A DNA stretch of 36,681 nucleotides from DATEOR01 sp035698665 (GTDB lineage Bacteria > Actinomycetota > Thermoleophilia > Gaiellales > Gaiellaceae), in contig DASSBN010000034.1 of NCBI GenBank assembly GCA_035698665.1, forward strand, positions 1 through 36,681, read 5' to 3'. A program made the translations under genes and the position numbers. Within the stretch, counting starts at the first letter, position 1, and every line of letters begins with the position of its first letter. This document shows positions 14,718-22,173 of this stretch, one piece after another. A model generated the notes under the pieces. The model worked only from the letters and a program-made list of their open reading frames with translations, had not been told where the DNA came from and did no database searches.

Positions 14718-14757
14718 GTGAGAAGCTTCTAAGACCTCCCTAAGAAGTCTCTAAGAA
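14718..14757 (-). promoter_or_regulatory. Phased 11-bp response-regulator boxes upstream of the 215-aa gene
   Basis: On the plus strand CTAAGAC (14729), CTAAGAA (14740) and CTAAGAA (14751) start at exactly 11-bp intervals; a weaker fourth unit GTGAGAA starts at 14718. Read in the direction of the target gene they are TTCTTAG repeats. OmpR/PhoB-type regulators bind such tandem direct repeats, one helical turn apart. The array overlaps the last codons of the kinase gene. Confidence 0.7.
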
Positions 14758-16094
14758 GGCGTGCGGCCGTTCAGGCGGAGGGTCAGACGCGTGCCGCCGC
14801 CCTCGGCCCGCTCGGCGACGACCTGGCCGCCGTGCGACTCGGCAACCTGCCTGACGATGGCGAGGCCGAGCCCAGAGCCGGGCAGGCCGCGCGCCGAGCT
14901 CGCGCGGTAGAAGCGGTCGAAGACGTACGGGAGGTCGGCGTCGTCGATCCCTGGGCCGTGGTCGCGCACGACGACCTCGCCGTCCTTGACGCTGAGCTCC
15001 ACCTGTCCGTCCGGCGGGCTCCACTTGGCAGCGTTGTCGAGCAGGTTCGCGACGGCGCGCTCGATGCTTGCCGGGACTCCGTTCACGACGGATTCTTCGA
15101 GATCCGCAACGACCTGAACTCCGGGACGGTTGCGGCGGGTCCGCTCGACGGCGTCGGCAGCGAGAAGGTCGAGCCTCACCTCCTCGGCCTCCCCGGGCTC
15201 CAGCTCGCCGCGGGCGAGCTCGGAGAGCTCGGCGACGAGGGTGGTCATCTCGTCGAGCTGCTCGACCACGTCGTTCAGGAGCCGCTCGCGCTCTTCGGCC
15301 GGGAGCTCGCGCCCTCCGGCCAGCACCTCGACGTTCGTGCGCAGGCTGGTGAGCGGGGTGCGCAGCTCGTGGGAGGCGTCGCCGACGAGTTGCTGCTGCG
15401 CGCGCGTCGACTCCTCCAGCGCGGCGAGCATCGTGTTGAAGCTGGCCGCGAGCCTGCTGAGCTCGTCTGTGCCACGCGCCTCGATGCGCTCGGAAAGGTC
15501 GCCTGTCTTCGTCACGTTCTCGGTCGCGCCCGTCAGCCGGCGGACGGGAGCGAGCGCGGTGCGCGCGACCGCGAGGCCCAGAGCGGCGGCCAGGGCGATC
15601 CCGATCGCGGCGATGACCAGGAGGTAGTTGCGGATCCGGGAGAGCGAGTGGTCGACCTCGGTCAGCGGGCGCGCAATCTGAATGGCGAAGCCCTGCGCGT
15701 ACGGCACCGTGATCACGCGCACGTGGACTCCCGCGACGTGGGCGTCGGAGAGAAACCCGTCTCGCTGTCCACTCGCGACCGAACGGGCGTCTTCGTTGAC
15801 GGGCAGCTCGACCTCTTCGTTGGGAAGGCGGATGGTGTGGCCGTCCGCGCTCACGACCTGGAAGTAGCCCGGTGCGCCGCCGAGCTGCGGGCCCGGGCGG
15901 AGGAAGGCCTGGTCGCCCGCCTGGAAGGCCCGGAGGGGCTGGTGCTGGCCCTCGGCGGCCCGCTCGCGCCGCGCGGAGTCGCGTGGGCCGCGCAGCTGGT
16001 TCCGGACGACCACGTAGACGGCGACCGAGGCGAGGACGACCGCGAGCGCGACGGCCGCGGCGGCCGCAACGGCGAGGCGGGCCCGGAAGCTCAC
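14751..16094 (-). CDS. Membrane sensor histidine kinase (MprB/HAMP type)
   Basis: A 447-residue kinase: membrane segment 1 at about 7-30, an extracytoplasmic sensor of about 125 residues, membrane segment 2 at about 157-178, a HAMP domain (LAPVRRLTGATENVTKTGDL), HisKA with phospho-accepting H242 (DASHELRTPLTSLR), and HATPase with N354 (LLDNAAKWS), G1 DHGPGIDD, F-box VFDRFYRAS and G2 GSGLGLAIV. It phosphorylates the response regulator encoded just upstream. The sensor domain contains no cysteines. The GTG start overlaps the regulator stop in GTGA (16091-16094). The order regulator-kinase with a divergent HtrA gene resembles mycobacterial MprAB-PepD and similar envelope-stress systems. Confidence 0.92.
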   Translation of the reverse strand: MSFRARLAVAAAAAVALAVVLASVAVYVVVRNQLRGPRDSARRERAAEGQHQPLRAFQAGDQAFLRPGPQLGGAPGYFQVVSADGHTIRLPNEEVELPVNEDARSVASGQRDGFLSDAHVAGVHVRVITVPYAQGFAIQIARPLTEVDHSLSRIRNYLLVIAAIGIALAAALGLAVARTALAPVRRLTGATENVTKTGDLSERIEARGTDELSRLAASFNTMLAALEESTRAQQQLVGDASHELRTPLTSLRTNVEVLAGGRELPAEERERLLNDVVEQLDEMTTLVAELSELARGELEPGEAEEVRLDLLAADAVERTRRNRPGVQVVADLEESVVNGVPASIERAVANLLDNAAKWSPPDGQVELSVKDGEVVVRDHGPGIDDADLPYVFDRFYRASSARGLPGSGLGLAIVRQVAESHGGQVVAERAEGGGTRLTLRLNGRTPS

Positions 16095-16765
16095 TGCTCG
16101 CGCAGGGCGTACCCGACGCCGCGCACCGTCTGGATCAGCCGCGGCTTGTCGCCTGCCTCCGTCTTGCGGCGCAGATACCCGATGTAGACGTCGAGCGAAT
16201 TCGACCCGAACCCGAAGTCGTAGCCCCAGACCCGCTCGAAGATGATCGAGCGCGTGAGCACCTGGCGCGGGTTGCGCATGAAGAGCTCGAGCAGCGAGAA
16301 CTCCGTGCGCGTGAGGTCGATCGGCTCCCCGTTGCGCCGCACCTCGCGCGTGCCGGGATCGAGCTCGAGGTCGGCGAAGGCGAGCTTGTCGGGTCCGTCT
16401 TCATGGCTTCGGCGCAGGAGCGCGCGCACGCGGGCGAGGAGCTCCTCGAGCGCGAAGGGCTTCGTCACGTAGTCGTCGGCGCCGGCGTCGAGCCCCGCCA
16501 CGCGGTCGTCCACCTCGACGCGGGCGGTGAGCATGAGGATGGGCAGGCGGCTGCCGCCGCGCCGCACCCGCCGCGCCACTTCGAGGCCGTCGAGACCCGG
16601 CATGAGCACGTCGAGGATCATCGCGTCCGGCTCGTCGCTCTCCTCGAGCGCCTCGAGCGCGGCGAGGCCGTCGTCGGCCAGCGCGATCTCGTAGCCCTCG
16701 AGCTCGAGCGCGCGGCGGAGCGACTCGCGCACCGCCCTCTCGTCGTCCACCACGAGGATCTTCAC
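16091..16765 (-). CDS. OmpR/PhoB-family response regulator (MprA-like)
   Basis: A 224-residue regulator. Receiver domain: acidic pair D7-D8, phospho-acceptor D52 (MILDVLMPGLDG), T80 (MLTAR) and K102 (VTKPFA). C-terminal winged helix: IDLTRTEFSLLELFMRNPRQVLTRSIIFERVWG, then NSLDVYIGYLRRKTE and LIQTVRGVGYALR. The probable binding sites are TTCTTAG repeats with 11-bp period, which lie upstream of this gene (autoregulation), upstream of the divergent HtrA gene and upstream of the 215-aa gene. The GTG start has CACAAT 6 nt upstream, close to a leaderless-type -10; GGAGCC in between may act as a ribosome site. Confidence 0.94.
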   Translation of the reverse strand: MKILVVDDERAVRESLRRALELEGYEIALADDGLAALEALEESDEPDAMILDVLMPGLDGLEVARRVRRGGSRLPILMLTARVEVDDRVAGLDAGADDYVTKPFALEELLARVRALLRRSHEDGPDKLAFADLELDPGTREVRRNGEPIDLTRTEFSLLELFMRNPRQVLTRSIIFERVWGYDFGFGSNSLDVYIGYLRRKTEAGDKPRLIQTVRGVGYALREQ

Positions 16766-16798
16766 GGCTCCATTGTGCGCGTTGACTCTGAAAAGAGG

Positions 16799-16851
16799 CT
16801 AAGAACGCGAGTTCTTAGGGAGTTCTTAGACGCGTTTCAGGTTGGTCTTAG
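16799..16851. promoter_or_regulatory. Phased response-regulator boxes between the regulator and HtrA genes
   Basis: Plus-strand units start every 11 bp: TTCTTAG (16812), TTCTTAG (16823), a weak GTTTCAG (16834) and GTCTTAG (16845). An inverted copy CTAAGAA lies at 16799-16805, forming a palindrome with the first unit around CGCGAG. The array ends 44 bp before the HtrA ATG and starts about 22 bp upstream of the regulator's CACAAT element, so it could serve both promoters. Confidence 0.72.
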
Positions 16852-16895
16852 GCGGCACTGGTCGCATGGAGGCAACGGATACCGAAAGGACTGAA

Positions 16896-18014
16896 ATGAA
16901 GCGTCTCCCCTCCCGCAGCCTCAAGATTGCCGCCGCCGGCGCTGCAGCCGTATTGCTCGGCGCGGGCGGCGGCGTGGCTGCCTACGCCGTCGCCTCCGAC
17001 ACGGCGACCCAGACCATCGTCCGGCAGGTGACGGTGACGGATTCCCAGCCTGCCGCCTCGAGCTCCGCCCTCAGCGTGAGCGCCATCTACGACCGCGTCC
17101 ATCAGGGCGTCGTCACGATCAAGGTGGCGACGCAGGGCGGCCAGGCCCTCGGCTCCGGCTTCGTGATCGACGGTGCCGGCCACATCGTCACGAACGCCCA
17201 TGTCGTCGACGGTGCCAGCTCGATCTCGGTCGAATTTGCGAACGGCTCGTCGTATGACGCCCAGCTCGTCGGAACCGATCCGTCCACCGACGTCGCGGTG
17301 ATCAAGGTCGACGCTCCGAGCTCCGTGCTCACGCCGCTCGAGCTCGGCGATTCGAACACGGTTCAGGTCGGCGACCAGGTCGTCGCCATCGGCAGTCCAC
17401 TCGGCCTCGACGAAACGGTGACGAGCGGAATCGTGAGCGCCCTCCACCGGACGATCACCTCCCCGAACAACTTCGCGATCAACGATGCCATCCAGACCGA
17501 CGCGGCCATCAACCACGGCAATTCGGGCGGCCCGCTCCTGAACAGCTCGGGTGCTGTCATCGGGATCAACTCGCAGATCGAGAGCGACTCGGGCGGCAAC
17601 GACGGCATCGGATTCGCGGTCCCCTCCAACACCGTCAAGTCGGTCGCCGACCAGCTCGTCGCCACCGGCAAGGTCGAGCACGCCTTCCTCGGGGTCGGCA
17701 TCGCCACCATCGACGACGCCCTCTCCGCCGAGCTCAACGTGCCCACGGGCGTCGAGGTGACGCAGGTGACTCCCGGTGGCCCCGCCGACGACGCGGGCCT
17801 CAAGGCCGCGGATGCGACGAGCGTCGTGGCCGGACAGGAAGTCCCGACCGGCGGCGACATCATCACCGCAGTCGACGGGAAGTCCGTGACCACCTCGGAG
17901 GAGCTCCAGAGCGTGATCGGAGCGATGAAGCCCGGCGACACCGCCTCGCTCACCGTCTCCCGCGACGGCTCTTCGCGCACCGTCCAGGTGACGCTCGGAA
18001 CGCGTCCTTCCTAG
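16896..18014 (+). CDS. HtrA/DegP-type serine protease with PDZ domain (PepD-like)
   Basis: A 372-residue protease. One N-terminal membrane segment or signal (about 10-33, IAAAGAAAVLLGAGGGVAAYA) places the catalytic part outside the membrane. Trypsin-like domain with catalytic H102 (TNAHVV), D132 (STDVAVIKVD) and S210 (HGNSGGPLL); a single PDZ domain at about 280-370 (TGVEVTQVTPGGPADDAGLK, GGDIITAVDGKSV). HtrA proteases degrade or refold damaged envelope proteins. The ATG at 16896 follows GAAAGGA at good spacing; an ATG at 16866 is less likely. Divergent from the regulator gene and preceded by its probable binding array, so it is the best candidate target of the two-component system. A GC-rich hairpin follows the stop. 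Confidence 0.93.
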   Translation: MKRLPSRSLKIAAAGAAAVLLGAGGGVAAYAVASDTATQTIVRQVTVTDSQPAASSSALSVSAIYDRVHQGVVTIKVATQGGQALGSGFVIDGAGHIVTNAHVVDGASSISVEFANGSSYDAQLVGTDPSTDVAVIKVDAPSSVLTPLELGDSNTVQVGDQVVAIGSPLGLDETVTSGIVSALHRTITSPNNFAINDAIQTDAAINHGNSGGPLLNSSGAVIGINSQIESDSGGNDGIGFAVPSNTVKSVADQLVATGKVEHAFLGVGIATIDDALSAELNVPTGVEVTQVTPGGPADDAGLKAADATSVVAGQEVPTGGDIITAVDGKSVTTSEELQSVIGAMKPGDTASLTVSRDGSSRTVQVTLGTRPS

Positions 18015-18035
18015 GCGAAAGCCGCCGCTACACTA

Positions 18036-18059
18036 GGGGCGCCCCCACGGGGGCGCCCC
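18036..18059 (+). terminator. GC-rich hairpin between the protease gene and tRNA-Thr
   Basis: GGGGCGCCCCC and GGGGGCGCCCC face each other across two bases, in practice a 10-bp stem with a 4-base loop. There is no U-tract, so it may be a non-canonical terminator. TACACT at 18029-18034 just before it could be the tRNA -10, in which case part of the hairpin would lie in the tRNA leader. Confidence 0.5.
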
Positions 18060-18132
18060 GCCGACGTAGCTCAGCTGGTAGAGCACTTCACTCGTAATGA
18101 AGGGGTCCCCGGTTCGAGTCCGGGCGTCGGCT
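18060..18132 (+). tRNA. tRNA-Thr (anticodon CGU)
   Basis: A complete cloverleaf can be drawn: acceptor GCCGACG/CGTCGGC, D-stem GCTC/GAGC, anticodon stem CTTCA/TGAAG with loop CTCGTAA (anticodon CGT, reading ACG), T-stem CCCGG/CCGGG with loop TTCGAGT, discriminator T. The 3' CCA is not encoded. All stems pair perfectly. Confidence 0.97.
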
Positions 18133-18228
18133 CTCTCCATTTTGCAGGGACTTCGTCCGCCGGCGCTTGAACGACGAGGCGACACGCGCTAAGAATCGGT
18201 GCTCTTTTTTCCGAGGAAAGGGCCTCTT

Positions 18229-18936
18229 GTGAGCTCAGATCAGAGAGCCGCGCGCATCTTCGGCGTGCTCTTCCTAATCACGTTCATCACGTCGATCGGC
18301 GCGCTGGCGCTCTTCCAGTCCGTCCTCGACGACCCGGCCGGATACATCGCCGGCGACGGCAAGGACAGCCAGATCTACCTGGGAGCCTTTCTGGAGTTCC
18401 TGCTCGTCTTGGCGAACGTCGGAACGGCCGTCGTCCTGTATCCGATCGTGCGGAGGCAGAACGAGTTCCTCGCCATCGGCTACGTCGGCGCTCGCATCGT
18501 CGAGAGCGTCTTCATCGCGGCGGGGATCATCTTCGTGCTCGGCGTCGTGACGCTCCGTCAGGACTCCCCGGACTCTGGCGACCTCGCCGTCTCGCTCGCT
18601 GCGCTCAAGGACTGGACATTCCTGCTCGGCCCCGGGCTCGTCGTGCCCTTCGGGAACGGGCTGATTCTCGGCTACCTGATGTACAAGTCCGAGCTCGTCC
18701 CGCCCCGCATGGCCTGGCTCGGCTTGATCGGGGGGCCGCTCCTCCTGATCGGCAACGTCGGCGTGCTCTTCGACCTGTGGGACCAGACCGGCCTGGTGAG
18801 CATCCTGGTCGTCCCCGAGTTCGTGTGGGAGCTGTTCCTTGGGATCTACGCGGCCGTTTGGGGCTTCAGGAAGTCGTCTCCGATCCTCATGGACGACGAC
18901 GCCCCGGTGCGGACACGGCCTGAGTTCGCAACCTAG
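18229..18936 (+). CDS. DUF4386-family membrane protein
   Basis: A 235-residue integral membrane protein with about six hydrophobic segments (FGVLFLITFITSIGALALF; GAFLEFLLVLANVGTAVVLY; VFIAAGIIFVLGVV; FLLGPGLVVPFGNGLILGYL; LGLIGGPLLLIGNVGVLF; FVWELFLGIYAAVWGF). The YVGARIVESV and GPGLVVPFGNGLILGYLMY segments match DUF4386, a family of unknown function. The GTG at 18229 is preferred over a GTG at 18199 because GAGGAAAGG lies at the right distance. A single CTAAGAA like the response-regulator box is at 18189-18195, too little to claim regulation. Its TAG stop interlocks with the convergent gene in CTAG. Confidence 0.8.
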   Translation: MSSDQRAARIFGVLFLITFITSIGALALFQSVLDDPAGYIAGDGKDSQIYLGAFLEFLLVLANVGTAVVLYPIVRRQNEFLAIGYVGARIVESVFIAAGIIFVLGVVTLRQDSPDSGDLAVSLAALKDWTFLLGPGLVVPFGNGLILGYLMYKSELVPPRMAWLGLIGGPLLLIGNVGVLFDLWDQTGLVSILVVPEFVWELFLGIYAAVWGFRKSSPILMDDDAPVRTRPEFAT

Positions 18937-19949
18937 GCCTGCGTCTCGGGTTCCTTCCGGGCGCGGCTCGGAGCGACGCGCGGTGGCTCGCCCGGCTGCT
19001 TCGGGTAGACGGGCGGCCACGGCGCGTCCATGAGGCCCGCGGCCCGGTCGCGCTCGTGGAGCTCGAGGACGGGCTCGAGGGACTGGGCGTTCATTCCCTC
19101 CCAGGGGTCGCCGTCCGCCTCGACCCGCTTCGGCACGCTCGCGATCGTCAGCGCGTCGGGGTGGATCGAGTCGAGCTCGTCCCAGGTGACCGGTGTAGAG
19201 ACCTGCGCTCCGGGACGCGCACGCACCGACCAGGCGCCGAAGATCGTCTTGTGCGGCGCGTTCTGGTTGTAGTCGACGAAGATCCGGCGGCCGCGCTCCT
19301 CCTTCCACCACGCGGCGGTGATGAGGTCGGGGCGGCGGCGCTCGAGCTCGCGGGCGATCGCAACGGCAGCCGATCGCACCTCGTAGGAGTCCCAGCGGGG
19401 CTCGAGCGGGACGTAGACATGGAGACCGCGGTTCCCGGTCGTCTTCGGGTAGCCGACGATGCCGAGCTCGTCCAGGAGCCCGCGCAGCTCGACCGCCGCA
19501 GCTCGCGCCTCCTCGAAGCCGACGCCCGGCTGCGGGTCGAGATCGAGGCGCAGCTCGTCGGCCACGTCAGGCGTGTCATGGCGGTGCGGCCAGAGATGGA
19601 AGCCGAGGCAGGCGAGGTTCACGGCCCAGACGACGTGTGCCATGTCGGCGAGCACGAGTGCCCGCGAGGTCGTCCCGTTCGGCGTCGTGACGATCGCCGT
19701 CTGCAGCCAGTCCGGAACGTTCTCCGGAACCCGCTTCTGGAAGAACGAGCTGCCTTCGGCGCCGTGCGGGAACCGCTGCATCAGGGTCGGGCGATCACCG
19801 GCGGCGCGCAGGAAGGGCTCGGAGACCGCGAGGTAGTAGCGGACCAGGTCGAGCTTCGTCTCCCCGCGCTCCGAGAAGAACACCTTGTCCGGGCTGGACA
19901 CGGTCAAGTCACGCCCCGCAACCTCGATCACCTCGGTGTCCTTGGCCAA
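18933..19949 (-). CDS. LigD-type DNA polymerase/primase domain protein
   Basis: A 338-residue stand-alone archaeo-eukaryotic-primase-type polymerase, as in the polymerase domain of LigD, which fills gaps at broken ends in bacterial non-homologous end joining. Catalytic acidic residues D136 and D138 lie in ELRLDLDPQPGV, the H177 triphosphate-binding region in YPKTTGNRGLHVYVPL, and D226 in IFVDYNQNAPHKT. VSSPDKVFFSERGETKLDLVRYY and FFQKRVPENVPDW are also typical. No ligase or nuclease domain is attached and no Ku gene is in the window. TTG start with AAGGAGG upstream. It follows DUF1697 by 10 bp in the same operon. Confidence 0.9.
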   Translation of the reverse strand: MAKDTEVIEVAGRDLTVSSPDKVFFSERGETKLDLVRYYLAVSEPFLRAAGDRPTLMQRFPHGAEGSSFFQKRVPENVPDWLQTAIVTTPNGTTSRALVLADMAHVVWAVNLACLGFHLWPHRHDTPDVADELRLDLDPQPGVGFEEARAAAVELRGLLDELGIVGYPKTTGNRGLHVYVPLEPRWDSYEVRSAAVAIARELERRRPDLITAAWWKEERGRRIFVDYNQNAPHKTIFGAWSVRARPGAQVSTPVTWDELDSIHPDALTIASVPKRVEADGDPWEGMNAQSLEPVLELHERDRAAGLMDAPWPPVYPKQPGEPPRVAPSRARKEPETQA

Positions 19950-19959
19950 GCCCGCCTCC

Positions 19960-20496
19960 TTACTCCGCGAGGAGCTCCTGCAGCTTGAGCGTGGTATTCA
20001 GGTTGCGGACGGTCAGCTCCTTGTAGGCGGCTCCGCCGATGAGCTTGCGCATCACGCTCTTGTTCACCGCGTCGCGCTTCGTCGCCCAGAGGATCGCCCC
20101 GTCGACCGCCTTCACCTCCTCGACCGCGGGATCGGGCTGAAGCTCCCGCACGACCTCCTTCGCCTTCGTGCCGCGCCGAACGAATGCCACGTTGACGCGC
20201 AGCGTGGCGTCGCCCACCCACGCCTTCGGGATCGCCTTGACGATGCGCCCGTACGCTTCGCGGTCGAGCACGACGACCTTGACCGGAAGCTCGAACCGCT
20301 CTTCGATCGCGCGCTCGACCTGCGTCTCCAGCTTGGCCGCGCTTCGTTCGGGGCTCTCGAACAGGAGGTTCCCGCTCGCGATGAAGGTCGCGACGCCGTC
20401 GAGCCCGAGCTCCTCGGCGCACGTTCTCAGATCCGCCATCTTGATCAGCGTCTTCCCGCCGACGTTGATCCCTCTGAGGAGCGCGACGTACCTCAC
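19960..20496 (-). CDS. DUF1697-family protein
   Basis: A 178-residue cytoplasmic protein beginning VRYVALLRGINVGGKTLIKM, the hallmark of DUF1697, followed by VATFIASGNLLFESPE and RVNVAFVRRGTKA. Function is unknown. The GTG start is where the family usually begins and has a leaderless-type TACGGT 6 nt upstream. It is probably co-transcribed with the LigD-type polymerase. Confidence 0.88.
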   Translation of the reverse strand: MRYVALLRGINVGGKTLIKMADLRTCAEELGLDGVATFIASGNLLFESPERSAAKLETQVERAIEERFELPVKVVVLDREAYGRIVKAIPKAWVGDATLRVNVAFVRRGTKAKEVVRELQPDPAVEEVKAVDGAILWATKRDAVNKSVMRKLIGGAAYKELTVRNLNTTLKLQELLAE

Positions 20497-20502
20497 GCCG
20501 AA

Positions 20503-20508
20503 ACCGTA
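20503..20508 (-). promoter_or_regulatory. Leaderless-type -10 box (TACGGT) for DUF1697
   Basis: Minus-strand TACGGT ends 6 nt before the GTG at 20496. The same hexamer and spacing occur before folE2. Confidence 0.5.
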
Positions 20509-20581
20509 CTCAAGCGGTTTTCGGCTTGCCCTTCGCGGACACCGGGGACTGGCTCGTCGTCCCGCCGGAACGGCCGGCCGG

Positions 20582-21340
20582 CTAGCTCGCGCGGCGCAGC
20601 TGTTCCTGCACGTGGCGGAAGGCCCGGGAGTCGGGCTCGAGCTTGTCGAGCGCGGACTCGAGGCAGTAGACCGCCTGCTCCTGCCGTCCGCTCCGCCCGT
20701 GGAGGAAGCCGAGATTCGCGAGCACCTGGCCCTCGTGATGGGTGTCCTCGATCTCGCGGAGGATCGCGACGGAGGCGTCGAAGTGGTCGATCGCCGCACG
20801 CTCGTCTCCTGCATGGGCGAGGGCGAGCGCCAGGTTGTTGAGCGTCATCGCCTCGGTGCTCGGGTCTTCGGCAAGTTCGAGGGCCGCGCGGTGTGCGTCG
20901 GCGGCTGCTTCGGGATCTCCTTGCCGGCGCAGCTCGACGCCGCGCGCGTTGAGCCTGCTCGCGGTCTGGCTGCGGTCGCGCTGTCGAGACCGTTCGCGTG
21001 ACCGCTCCCGCCTGTCCGTCGCCCGCGTGCGAACCGAGGCGACCGGGCGGCGGACCGCGCCGTTCGCGGCCGACTGCATTGCGCTTGCGGCCTGGCGAAC
21101 CGTTCCCTTGCGGCCGCGCAGGGTGCGACCGACGACGAACGCGAGACCCGCTGCTGCGGCGATGGCGAGCAGGAGCAAGACCAGCCGTCCCGCGCCGATC
21201 GCGACGAAGAAACCGAGGACGAGCAGGGAGAAACCGCCGACGGCGACCACGCGGCGGCGCAGGCGCGCGCCTTTCGGGGTCGGCTCGAGCGCCGCGCGGG
21301 CGTTCTCCGGAATGGTCTCTTTCAGCGCGCTTGCGTCCAT
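20582..21340 (-). CDS. TPR-repeat membrane protein
   Basis: A 252-residue protein. Two adjacent hydrophobic segments (about 32-50 and 52-70; VVAVGGFSLLVLGFFVAIGA and LVLLLLAIAAAAGLAFVVG) form a hairpin in the membrane. A very basic linker (RTRATDRRERSRERSRQRDR) follows, then three tetratricopeptide-like repeats from about residue 130 (ARGVELRRQGDPEAAADAHR; TLNNLALALAHAGDERAAIDH; VLANLGFLHGRSGRQEQAVY). TPRs are protein-docking modules; the partner is unknown. ATG with GGGGAAAA upstream. It is divergent from the DoxX/ECF operon over about 132 bp. Confidence 0.8.
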   Translation of the reverse strand: MDASALKETIPENARAALEPTPKGARLRRRVVAVGGFSLLVLGFFVAIGAGRLVLLLLAIAAAAGLAFVVGRTLRGRKGTVRQAASAMQSAANGAVRRPVASVRTRATDRRERSRERSRQRDRSQTASRLNARGVELRRQGDPEAAADAHRAALELAEDPSTEAMTLNNLALALAHAGDERAAIDHFDASVAILREIEDTHHEGQVLANLGFLHGRSGRQEQAVYCLESALDKLEPDSRAFRHVQEQLRRAS

Positions 21341-21472
21341 CGTTTTCCCCGATTCTTCCTGCTTCCCCTCAGTTCGCGAACCGGGCGTTCACACCTTTGT
21401 ACCCGGACCATCGGAGATACGCGTAAGAAACGGCGGCGCGGCTGACACAAAGAGGTCGAAGGAGGTGGCGAA

Positions 21473-21931
21473 TTGACGCTTTCACAGACCAACGACACTC
21501 GCCGCACCGATCCTGCCTACCAGGTCTACACGTTGCTCCGCATCGGCTTCGTCGTCGCGCCGATCCTGTTCGGGCTCGACAAGTTCTTCAACTGGACGGT
21601 CGACTGGACGCAGTACCTCGCGCCCTGGATCAACGACATCGTGCCCGGGAGCGCGCAGGACTTCATGTACTTCGTCGGCGTGGTCGAGATCGCGGCCGGC
21701 CTGCTCGTTCTGGTCGCGCCCTGGATCGGAGGCTTCGTCGTGGCAGCCTGGCTCGGCGGCATCGTCGTGAACCTGCTCACGAACAACCCGCCCGAGTACT
21801 ACGACATCGCGCTCCGCGACTTCGGACTCTTCCTCGCCGCGCTCGCTCTCGGGCGCCTGGCGTGGGCTTTCCGCACCGTCCCGGCGCGGAAGCGGGTCAC
21901 GAAGCCCGAGCCGGCACACCGCGCCGCCTGA
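21473..21931 (+). CDS. DoxX-like membrane protein
   Basis: A 152-residue protein with four predicted membrane segments (TLLRIGFVVAPILFGLDKFF; FMYFVGVVEIAAGLLVLVAP; IGGFVVAAWLGGIVVNLL; IALRDFGLFLAALALGRLAW). FGLDKFFNW and the RDFGLF segment fit the DoxX/tDoxX family, linked in actinobacteria to membrane redox and thiol stress. The TTG start is fixed by a full AAGGAGGT Shine-Dalgarno. First gene of a four-gene operon with an ECF sigma factor and its probable anti-sigma, so it may be a target or sensor of that sigma system; this is inferred from context. Confidence 0.8.
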   Translation: MTLSQTNDTRRTDPAYQVYTLLRIGFVVAPILFGLDKFFNWTVDWTQYLAPWINDIVPGSAQDFMYFVGVVEIAAGLLVLVAPWIGGFVVAAWLGGIVVNLLTNNPPEYYDIALRDFGLFLAALALGRLAWAFRTVPARKRVTKPEPAHRAA

Positions 21932-21942
21932 AAGGAACTGAC

Positions 21943-22173
21943 GTGAGGACGCTCGCAACCATGCGGCCGGTCGGCGCCGATGTGAACGGCTGGCGCCGTG
22001 AGCAGCTCGTGCTCTCGGGCTTCCCGCCGGCGCTCGCCACGCGGGTGGCGCGGGATCCGCGCTACGACCTGCACCGGCTGATCGAGCTCGTCGAGCTGGG
22101 CTGCTCCCCGGACCTTGCCGTGCGCATCCTCGCTCCGCTGGGAGAGCCGCTCGAGCCGAGAGAGGCCGCGTGA
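21943..22173 (+). CDS. Small helical protein between DoxX and the ECF sigma factor (76 aa)
   Basis: A 76-residue protein with a hydrophilic, helical character: WRREQLVLSGFPPALATRVAR then YDLHRLIELVELGCSPDLAVRILAPLG, and no membrane segment. No family recognised; the final part resembles a short helix-turn-helix-like repeat but not clearly. GTG start with AAAGGAA upstream; an ATG at 21961 is possible. It starts 11 bp after the DoxX stop and overlaps the sigma gene by GTGA, so it is part of the operon. Confidence 0.65.
   Translation: MRTLATMRPVGADVNGWRREQLVLSGFPPALATRVARDPRYDLHRLIELVELGCSPDLAVRILAPLGEPLEPREAA

Noticed and set aside
18036..18132. Hairpin plus tRNA as a T-box riboswitch
   Set aside because: No T-box sequence, specifier stem or downstream synthetase gene; the tRNA itself is complete.
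18199..18228. Upstream GTG (18199) as start of the DUF4386 protein
   Set aside because: It has no ribosome site and adds ten unusual residues; the GTG at 18229 has GAGGAAAGG at proper spacing.
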